Below, piece after piece: positions 1 through 5,554 of a stretch of DNA of 10,898 bases. Under the pieces are notes generated by a model. The model was not told the DNA's origin, did not search any database, and saw only the letters and a program-made list of their open reading frames with translations. The position numbers were made by a program, and so were the translations under genes. The stretch's first letter is position 1. Each line of letters begins with the position of its first letter. The stretch lies in contig CALCFG010000071.1 in the NCBI GenBank assembly GCA_937900565.1, positions 1-10,898 of the forward strand. Reading direction: 5' to 3'. This DNA is from an uncultured Erysipelotrichaceae bacterium (GTDB taxonomy: Bacteria; Bacillota_I; Bacilli_A; Erysipelotrichales; Erysipelotrichaceae).

Positions 1-139
1 CATTGGGACCATATGGTAGAACCACTGGTAATACAATGGATAGAATCACTAACAATACAAAGACACACGAAAATACCAAAGCAAGTTTGGACTGTTTAAA
101 TCGATTAACAACACTTTTAAAATAACTTTGATTATTCAT
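1..139 (-). CDS. oppC: ABC peptide importer permease 2 (OppC/DppC-like), N-terminal fragment
   Basis: Only the first 46 residues are present; the gene runs off the left edge. The translation begins MNNQSYFKSVVNRFKQSK and continues into a hydrophobic segment (about residues 19-42). This basic, cytoplasmic N-terminus followed by one membrane helix and a Pro-Tyr-Gly-Pro turn is how OppC/DppC/NikC permeases start. The ATG at 139-137 lies 5 bases after the stop of the OppB-like permease, with only a weak TAGAG-like ribosome site, which suggests translational coupling. In the family this subunit pairs with OppB to form the membrane channel of a peptide (or nickel) importer. The assignment rests mainly on position in the operon and on the N-terminal pattern; the diagnostic EAA loop lies outside the window. 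Confidence 0.85.
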   Translation of the reverse strand, partial: MNNQSYFKSVVNRFKQSKLALVFSCVFVLLVILSIVLPVVLPYGPN

Positions 140-144
140 AGGCT

Positions 145-1092
145 CTATTTTAATTTTACAGTTGGATCAACTAACGCATAGGCAATATCAGTTAATAAGT
201 TCGCAACCAATACAACCACAGCACTTAATAAACAAACCCCCATAATTACAGGATAATCACGGGAAGTGATGGCAGAAGTCATTAATAAACCAAGACCTGG
301 CCAAGAAAATACTTGTTCTACAACCACAGCGCCACCAAATAACATTGGAATTTGCATTCCAATCACACTAATAATAGGTAATAATGCATTTTTAAACGCA
401 TGTTTCCATAATACTTTACGCTTGCCAATTCCTTTTGCAAGCGCTGCTTTTAGATAATCTTTTTGCAATATTTCTAACATTGATGTCCGAATATAACGAA
501 TATTACTTCCAGCCAATGATAAGGTTAATACACTAACAGGTAAAGCCATATGTGCTAACAAATCTAGAAAATTAAAATCTGCGCCTAAAGTGGTCATACC
601 AGAACTTGGTAACCACTTTAAAACAAGGGCAAATAAGTAAATAAAGATTAAAGATAAGAAAAAAGAAGGAATACTACTCGCGACAAAAGAAGTTGTTACA
701 ATAGTAAAATCTTTTTTACTGTATTGATTTACCGCACTATAAATACCAACCGGTAAAGCAATTACTAACGAAAGAATCAATGAAGTTCCCATTAGTAGCA
801 ATGTTGGACCGATATGCGAACCTATCATAGTAGAAACACTTTGATAGGTTTTAATGGAAGTACCTAAGTTACCTTGCAACAATTCCATTAGCCAATAAAA
901 ATATTGCACATAAATCGGTTGGTTCAAACCCAATTGTGCTGCTTTTAATTCCAAGGCACTTTGAGAAAAACGTGCTCCAACCATCATTTCTAATGGCGAA
1001 CCAGCAGCACACATTAACGCATAATCGATGATTGTAATACCAATCAATACCGGGATAGCCATCAATAGGCGTTTAATAATATAACGACTCAT
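145..1092 (-). CDS. oppB: ABC peptide importer permease 1 (OppB/DppB-like)
   Basis: This 315-residue integral membrane protein is the usual length for OppB/DppB. It opens with the family's typical Met-x-Arg-Tyr-Ile-x-Lys-Arg-Leu start and a first helix at about residues 9-29. A long extracytoplasmic stretch follows, containing the LGLNQPIYVQY segment (residues 54-64) common in this family. Further helices lie at about 97-119, 134-160, 178-196, 236-258 and 283-308. The cytoplasmic EAA loop that docks on the ATPases is at about residues 212-240 (DYLKAALAKGIGKRKVLWKH, then NALLPI). A Trp-Pro-Gly-Leu-Gly motif at 264-268 is also characteristic. The ATG overlaps the stop of the upstream ATPase gene in an ATGA arrangement, with a purine-rich GAAGGGAAG ribosome site. 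Substrate specificity (di- or oligopeptide, or nickel) cannot be read from the permease. Confidence 0.95.
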   Translation of the reverse strand: MSRYIIKRLLMAIPVLIGITIIDYALMCAAGSPLEMMVGARFSQSALELKAAQLGLNQPIYVQYFYWLMELLQGNLGTSIKTYQSVSTMIGSHIGPTLLLMGTSLILSLVIALPVGIYSAVNQYSKKDFTIVTTSFVASSIPSFFLSLIFIYLFALVLKWLPSSGMTTLGADFNFLDLLAHMALPVSVLTLSLAGSNIRYIRTSMLEILQKDYLKAALAKGIGKRKVLWKHAFKNALLPIISVIGMQIPMLFGGAVVVEQVFSWPGLGLLMTSAITSRDYPVIMGVCLLSAVVVLVANLLTDIAYALVDPTVKLK

Positions 1093-2057
1093 AGTAACTT
1101 CCCTTCTTCAGTTAAAACATAATGGTTGCTACCCAATTGAGTTAATGGTGTTGCCACTAAATCTTTTTTAGCTAAATGTTTTCTAATCTTTTCCACTTCG
1201 CTTTTTTCATAAACACGATTAACACGAATTTCTTCATTTAATAACGGTTTAAATTGACGTGCTATTTGTGGATCGATGCTTGGATATGCTGCTAATAAAC
1301 TTTTCGTATACAGATGTTTTGCATCTTTAAAAATTGCTTCACTTTGACCGTATTCAACAATGTGCCCTTGCACCATTACCGCAATGGAATCAGCAATATA
1401 ATTGACTGCACCTAAACCATGTCCAATAAAAACAATGGTTAGGTTAAGTTGCTTTTGCAATGATTTTAATAAATTTAAAATTTGTGCTTGAATTGAAACA
1501 TCCAATGCACTTGTCGGTTCATCACAGATTAATATTTTTGGATTTAAGCTCAATGCTTTGGCAATCGCAATACGTTGCCGTTGCCCACCCGAAAAAGCAT
1601 TGGGGTATTTATACAAGCTGTCATGCGGTAATGCTACCATGTCCATTAATTCAATTAAACGTTGATCTAAATCCGCTTTAGCGCAAGCTCCATGTGTCAG
1701 CATTGGATCTTTTAAAATATCCATAATACGCTTTTTGGGATTCAAAGAAGCATATGGATTTTGAAACACCATTTGAACACTCGAACGTAATTCTTTCCAA
1801 TCGTTACGAGAATATTGACTAATTTCATGATCCATAATATAAATTTTGCCGCTGCTCGGTTTTTCTAACCCTACAATCATATTAGCTAATGTACTTTTAC
1901 CTGAACCACTTTCACCAACTATACCTAACGTTTGTCCTTCATAAATGCTTAAATTAACACCGTCCACCGCTTTCGTAAAGCCTATGGTACGTTTAAAAAA
2001 TCCATCTTGAATGGGAAAGTATTTATAACAATTTTCAATCCGAATAATTTCTTTCAT
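1089..2057 (-). CDS. oppF: ABC peptide importer ATPase 2 (OppF/DppF-like)
   Basis: This 322-residue cytoplasmic ATPase energises uptake. Visible motifs: Walker A GESGSGKST (48-56), Q-loop Gln99 in VFQNPYASLNP (the family's FQDP/FQNP-xx-SLNP block), signature FSGGQRQR (155-162), Walker B ILICDE (175-180), D-loop SALD (183-186) and H-loop His213. The N-terminal KYFPI followed by KAVDGV is typical of OppF rather than OppD. One oddity is the H-loop, which reads Gly-His-Gly (212-214) where Ser-His-Asp is usual; the histidine itself is kept. The C-terminal ~65 residues are charged, lack the cysteines seen in the partner ATPase, and look divergent from the usual oligo-HPY tail. The start is 3 bases after the oppD stop with a weak AGAAAG ribosome site, so coupling is likely. 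The TGA stop overlaps the next start by 4 bases. Confidence 0.95.
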   Translation of the reverse strand: MKEIIRIENCYKYFPIQDGFFKRTIGFTKAVDGVNLSIYEGQTLGIVGESGSGKSTLANMIVGLEKPSSGKIYIMDHEISQYSRNDWKELRSSVQMVFQNPYASLNPKKRIMDILKDPMLTHGACAKADLDQRLIELMDMVALPHDSLYKYPNAFSGGQRQRIAIAKALSLNPKILICDEPTSALDVSIQAQILNLLKSLQKQLNLTIVFIGHGLGAVNYIADSIAVMVQGHIVEYGQSEAIFKDAKHLYTKSLLAAYPSIDPQIARQFKPLLNEEIRVNRVYEKSEVEKIRKHLAKKDLVATPLTQLGSNHYVLTEEGKLL

Positions 2058-2060
2058 AAA

Positions 2061-3029
2061 TTAATCTTTCTCATTTAATAAACAACGGTAACAATGCTTA
2101 CCATTAGTATTTAAAGAAACCTCTTGTAATGTACATTGAGGCATACAATAATTGCAGCGTGGTGCAAAACGACAGCCGTGCATTTTCTCAGTAAAACTAG
2201 GAACATTCCCCTCAATACTTTTAAGTTGTGTATTTCGATCTGTGTCCAGAGTCGGAATGGCACCGATTAACGCTTTCGTATATGGGTGTTTAGGATGCTT
2301 TAATACATCATCCACGCTTCCACTTTCCACAATTTGACCGCTATACATAACGTAAACGCGGTCTGCAAGTGAAGCCACTACCCCCATATCATGAGTAATT
2401 AACAAAATAGACATACCATATTCTTCTTTTTTAGAACGTACAAGATCCATAATTTGTGCTTGAATTGTTACATCCAAGGCAGTTGTAGGCTCATCGGCCA
2501 ATAGTAAGCTTGGGCGATTTGCTAACGCTAAAGCAATCATCACCCGTTGGCGCATTCCGCCACTTAACGTATGAGGGTAACTGTTATAAACCGTAAGTGC
2601 ATCACTTAGACCAACAGATTTTAACAGATCTAACGTTTGTTTTTTAGCCTGTTCTTTCGTTAAATCTTGATGCGCGAATAATGCTTCAACAATTTGATTT
2701 CCTACTTTATATAATGGATCCAAAGAAGACAATGGGTCTTGGGATATCAAGGCAATATCATTGCCGCGAATCTTATCCAATTGCTTTTCATTTAATTTAA
2801 ATAAGTCATTTCCCTTAAACAGTGCACTACCTTGAATAATATGCGCAGATTTAGGAAGAAGATTTAAAAGCGAAAGGCATGAGATTGATTTCCCACACCC
2901 GCTTTCTCCTACTACGCAAACAACTTCTTTTTCTTGAATTGAAAAACTTACATCATTTACGACAGTATATTGCTCTTTATTGTTTTCAAACCCAATGGAC
3001 AATGAGTTTACTTCCAATAAGGAATTCAT
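2061..3029 (-). CDS. oppD: ABC peptide importer ATPase 1 (OppD/DppD-like)
   Basis: I start this gene at the ATG at 3029-3027, giving 322 residues (MNSLLEVNSL...). The ATG overlaps the oppA stop as TAATG, and a GGAG sits 9 bases upstream. An in-frame ATG 15 bases earlier (3044) has no ribosome site and lies inside oppA. Motifs: Walker A GESGCGKS (41-48), Q-loop Gln97 in ISQDPLSSLDP, signature LSGGMRQR (155-162), Walker B LLLADE (175-180), D-loop TALD and H-loop His213 in THDMG. The MRQR signature variant is typical of OppD/DppD. The C-terminal oligo-HPY region holds six cysteines (286, 292, 295, 299, 313, 316). In several OppD/DppD proteins such cysteines bind a [4Fe-4S] cluster, so the same may hold here. 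It should pair with the OppF-like subunit. Confidence 0.95.
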   Translation of the reverse strand: MNSLLEVNSLSIGFENNKEQYTVVNDVSFSIQEKEVVCVVGESGCGKSISCLSLLNLLPKSAHIIQGSALFKGNDLFKLNEKQLDKIRGNDIALISQDPLSSLDPLYKVGNQIVEALFAHQDLTKEQAKKQTLDLLKSVGLSDALTVYNSYPHTLSGGMRQRVMIALALANRPSLLLADEPTTALDVTIQAQIMDLVRSKKEEYGMSILLITHDMGVVASLADRVYVMYSGQIVESGSVDDVLKHPKHPYTKALIGAIPTLDTDRNTQLKSIEGNVPSFTEKMHGCRFAPRCNYCMPQCTLQEVSLNTNGKHCYRCLLNEKD

Positions 3030-4648
3030 TATTGAACGCTCCATTGATGAACATTATTAAATAGTCCATAAACACTTGGCGTAACATTGACCATACGATT
3101 ATTTACAGCAGCTAATGCCTCGATAACATAAACACTGATCATTGGTACATCTTGTTGTACTTTTTGACTAACCACATGATAAAGATCGACTAATTTGTCT
3201 TCACTTTCAGTTTGTGTTGCAGCTAAAGCATCTGAAACACTTTGGTCGTAATAACCTGTCCAACTGCCTTCGCCAGATAATAACCAGTTAATATCGGTAT
3301 ATGGATCAATTGGTGGATATGTGTATTGAACCGCTAATAAATCATAATCTTTAGTACCTGCAACACTCATTAATGTAGCAAAATCAACCGTGTTAATTTC
3401 TACATTAATACCGACTTGTTGCCATTGAGCAACCAATACATTTGCTGCATTAACCATCGTGGTATCCCCTGAATTAACATAGAATACTAATTTATTACTA
3501 CTGTCCCAATTTGCTTCTTGCAATAATGCTTTGGCTTTTTCTGGATCATAAGTTGTTGTTACTAACGTCTTATCATAATAAGGTGATACGGAAGATAAGA
3601 AACCATCCACTACTTCTCCATGACCTTCAAGCAATCCAGATACTAATGTTTCGCGATCAATTGCATAAAGTAACGCTTGTCGTACTTTCACATCGTTTAC
3701 CTTACTTGTATTTATGAATAAAGATTGGTTAGTAATGGCATCACCATAAACTGCGGTTACATTATTTAAACTTTCCACAGAAGCATAGTCTTCTTGCGGA
3801 ATAACGGACATTGTTTGTTGAGTAACATCAATTTCACCTGATTTTAAACCAGCATATAATTGAGCACCATCCACAATACGAATATTAAGTTTCTCAATGC
3901 TTGGTTTACCTAACCAATAATTTTCGTTTGCGGTATATGAAACATAATGATCCACATCAAAACTATCCAACATATATGGTCCTGAAACTACTGTAGGTTT
4001 TTCAAACCAAGCGTTACTTGCTAAATCTTCTTCAGCAATATTTTCTATCATATGTTTAGGTAATGGCATTAAATAACGAGCATAGGAATTCATGAATGTA
4101 TTTAATGCCATAGGTTGTTTACAAGTAAATGTAATGGTTGATTCATCGACAACATTGATTCCATCAATGGAAGTTGCACCAGGCTCAACAAAGCCATCCT
4201 CTCCAACACCCTCAAATACATAATACATCATTGCAGTATTGGCAATAATAGGCGAACATAATCGCAATGCTGTATACTCCACATCATATGCAGTTACTGC
4301 AGTGCCGTCGCTCCATTTTGCTTGCGGGTTGACGTGTACAGTAAACGTAAGGTTATCATCAGTAGTAATACTATCTGCAATGAAATAATCAAACGATAAA
4401 TCTTTATTTAATTCAACTAACGGTAAAAACATCAATCCAGTGGCATATTTAGTAACTTCACCACCATTCATTAATAAAGGATTCAATGTTGATACAGAAT
4501 CGGTAACACCAACATTAACGATGTTAGCATTATTTATGTTATTTTGTACTATTTGATCACTTGGTTTATTATTTGCACAACCTACTAACCCAAAACTTAA
4601 AATTAAAGTTAATAAAGTACGCATTGATTGTTTAAAAAAATGATTCAT
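3029..4648 (-). CDS. oppA: Peptide-binding lipoprotein of ABC importer (OppA/DppA-like, SBP family 5)
   Basis: This 539-residue extracellular solute-binding protein captures the substrate and delivers it to the permeases. The N-terminus is a lipoprotein signal peptide: MNHFFKQSMR, a hydrophobic core, and lipobox Leu-Val-Gly-Cys with lipid-bearing Cys24. The mature protein shows family-5 marks: TLNPLL (54-59), then KWSDGTAVTAYDVEYT (111-126), which matches the family's W-S-D-G-x-x-V-T-A-x-D-V block. Length is normal for the family. The ATG has a perfect AAGGAGG ribosome site 5 bases away and is the first gene of the operon, behind a recognisable promoter. The stop TAA overlaps the oppD start by one base. 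Family-5 members bind peptides but also nickel, haem, opines or sugars; the ligand here is unknown. Peptide uptake is the default inference. Confidence 0.94.
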   Translation of the reverse strand: MNHFFKQSMRTLLTLILSFGLVGCANNKPSDQIVQNNINNANIVNVGVTDSVSTLNPLLMNGGEVTKYATGLMFLPLVELNKDLSFDYFIADSITTDDNLTFTVHVNPQAKWSDGTAVTAYDVEYTALRLCSPIIANTAMMYYVFEGVGEDGFVEPGATSIDGINVVDESTITFTCKQPMALNTFMNSYARYLMPLPKHMIENIAEEDLASNAWFEKPTVVSGPYMLDSFDVDHYVSYTANENYWLGKPSIEKLNIRIVDGAQLYAGLKSGEIDVTQQTMSVIPQEDYASVESLNNVTAVYGDAITNQSLFINTSKVNDVKVRQALLYAIDRETLVSGLLEGHGEVVDGFLSSVSPYYDKTLVTTTYDPEKAKALLQEANWDSSNKLVFYVNSGDTTMVNAANVLVAQWQQVGINVEINTVDFATLMSVAGTKDYDLLAVQYTYPPIDPYTDINWLLSGEGSWTGYYDQSVSDALAATQTESEDKLVDLYHVVSQKVQQDVPMISVYVIEALAAVNNRMVNVTPSVYGLFNNVHQWSVQ

Positions 4649-4670
4649 GGTAACCTCCTTAAAATCGAAA

Positions 4671-4693
4671 TCGTTTCAAAAAATATGAAACGA
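4671..4693. promoter_or_regulatory. Palindromic putative operator in the oppA promoter/leader
   Basis: Perfect 8-bp arms TCGTTTCA (4671-4678) and TGAAACGA (4686-4693) are separated by the 7 bases AAAAATA. The palindrome begins just downstream of the oppA -10 box, so it covers the expected transcription start. That is a classic place for a repressor to block transcription. No T-run follows, which argues against a terminator. The binding protein is unknown. Confidence 0.6.
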
Positions 4694-4697
4694 ATTA

Positions 4698-4725
4698 ATT
4701 ATAAACTACCTACTATTCTATGCAA
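4698..4725 (-). promoter_or_regulatory. Putative sigma-A promoter of the opp operon
   Basis: On the minus strand a TTGCAT -35 box (4725-4720) is followed by a 16-base spacer and a perfect TATAAT -10 box (4703-4698). Transcription should start near 4691, giving a leader of about 43 bases before the oppA ATG that contains the AAGGAGG ribosome site. It is the best promoter match in the divergent region for this direction. Confidence 0.65.
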
Positions 4726-4782
4726 TGATTTTTATTAAAAAATTTATTTAAATCGAACTTTTATTTTAGTTAAAGTAAACTT

Positions 4783-4810
4783 TTATTGACAACACAATAT
4801 TTGTCAATAA
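4783..4810. promoter_or_regulatory. Perfect 10-bp inverted repeat overlapping the -35 box of the peptidase-like gene
   Basis: TTATTGACAA (4783-4792) and its exact reverse complement TTGTCAATAA (4801-4810) flank the 8 bases CACAATAT. The left arm contains the TTGACA -35 box and the right arm fills the spacer and touches the -10 box. A dimeric regulator bound here would occlude RNA polymerase. The arms differ from the palindrome at 4671-4693, so a different regulator is implied. No T-tract follows, so a terminator is unlikely. Confidence 0.6.
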
Positions 4811-4814
4811 TAAT
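4786..4814 (+). promoter_or_regulatory. Putative sigma-A promoter of the C39-like peptidase gene
   Basis: A perfect TTGACA -35 box (4786-4791), a 17-base spacer and AATAAT as -10 box (4809-4814, five of six matches to TATAAT) point right. Transcription is expected near 4821, leaving about 26 bases of leader with the GGAGGG ribosome site. The promoter is embedded in the inverted repeat at 4783-4810. Confidence 0.7.
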
Positions 4815-4833
4815 AAATACGTTATTAGTAAAT

Positions 4834-4839
4834 GGAGGG
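4834..4839 (+). promoter_or_regulatory. Ribosome binding site that sets a TTG start
   Basis: GGAGGG lies 7 bases before the TTG at 4847. The upstream in-frame ATG at 4832 overlaps this ribosome site and has none of its own, so the TTG is the better start. Confidence 0.75.
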
Positions 4840-4846
4840 TTTTGCT

Positions 4847-5497
4847 TTGAAAAATAATTTAATTTATCAAACAAGTGAATACGATTGCGGAACAGCATGT
4901 CTTGTAAACGCGTTACGTTATTTATATGAACGTGACGAAATTATTCCAGAAGTTTTAAAAGCAATGTATACCTTCTCTTTGGATTGTTTTGATGATGATG
5001 GTAAACCTGGCTTTTCTGGTACAAGTAAAGCTTGCATGCATTATATTGCCTATTGGTTAAATCATTACAGTAAGACACACACTTTTCAAATCAAAGCCAA
5101 AGAATACTCCGATCAATGCATCAAAATCGAGGAAAACAACGGATTTGGACAATTTTTAAAAAAAGGTGGTTGTATTTTATTGCGTGTATGGCTCGAAACA
5201 GGACATTATATTTTATTGACTGGTATTGACAGCGAAAATATCTACCTTTTTGATCCTTATTATGAGGAAATTGGCACAAAAGAATATGACTTTTTAAGTA
5301 AAGTTGACGGTGTAACAATTGTTCATGATCATCCAAAACAATACAATCGTATTGTCAAAATCTCCATGATTAATGATTTATCGAATGATTATTATCACCA
5401 AGGGCCAATTAAAAAACATCAAGCCTTGTGCATTTGTAATCCAAAGCAATGTGACTTGAATTGCTTACCTGCCAATCAATACGACCCTAACTTCTAA
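4847..5497 (+). CDS. Stand-alone C39/papain-like cysteine peptidase family protein
   Basis: With the TTG start (read as Met) the product has 216 residues. The N-terminus carries QTSEYDCGTACL (8-19), matching the Q-x4-D-C-G-x-A-C pattern of C39 (bacteriocin-processing-type) peptidases: Gln8 would form the oxyanion hole and Cys14 the nucleophile. His120 in the hydrophobic segment TGHYILLTGI and Asp136 in YLFDPYYEE complete a plausible Cys-His-Asp triad in the usual order. There is no signal peptide, membrane segment or fused ABC exporter, so it is probably a soluble cytoplasmic protein. The C-terminal tail contains four closely spaced cysteines (195, 197, 202, 206; C-x-C-x4-C-x3-C) that could bind metal. 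It is transcribed away from the opp operon behind its own operator-like repeat. Substrate and true activity are unknown; some family members are acyl or peptidyl transferases. Confidence 0.75.
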   Translation: MKNNLIYQTSEYDCGTACLVNALRYLYERDEIIPEVLKAMYTFSLDCFDDDGKPGFSGTSKACMHYIAYWLNHYSKTHTFQIKAKEYSDQCIKIEENNGFGQFLKKGGCILLRVWLETGHYILLTGIDSENIYLFDPYYEEIGTKEYDFLSKVDGVTIVHDHPKQYNRIVKISMINDLSNDYYHQGPIKKHQALCICNPKQCDLNCLPANQYDPNF

Positions 5498-5510
5498 TAC
5501 TTGTTAATGT

Positions 5511-5552
5511 AAAAGTGATTTATGCATCCCATCGATACATAAATCACTTTTT
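5511..5552. terminator. Bidirectional hairpin terminator between convergent genes
   Basis: Perfect 14-bp arms (5511-5524, AAAAGTGATTTATG; 5538-5551, its reverse complement) enclose a 13-base loop. On the plus strand the stem ends in TTTTT followed by AATTATT; on the minus strand it ends in TTTT. It lies between the stop of the peptidase-like gene (5497) and the stop of the kinase-like gene (5555), so it can serve both transcripts. Confidence 0.85.
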
Positions 5553-5554
5553 AA

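Noticed and set aside
266..457. Small plus-strand reading frame opposite oppB
   Set aside because: Antisense to a well-supported conserved gene, no ribosome site or recognisable protein features.
1460..1681. Small plus-strand reading frame opposite oppF
   Set aside because: Shadow of the conserved ATPase signature and Walker regions on the other strand.
3030..3044. Longer oppD start at ATG 3044
   Set aside because: No ribosome site upstream and it lies inside the oppA coding end; the TAATG start at 3029 has GGAG at proper spacing.
4665..4678. cre-like (CcpA) sequence TGAAACGATTTCGA on the minus strand upstream of oppA
   Set aside because: It lacks one base in the first half of the cre consensus and the final CA, and is better explained as one arm of the palindrome at 4671-4693 plus flank.
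4802..4807. Second TTGACA on the minus strand as a further oppA promoter
   Set aside because: It is the mirror image created by the inverted repeat. The sequence 17 bases on (AAAAGT) is a poor -10 box, and the promoter at 4698-4725 is much better.
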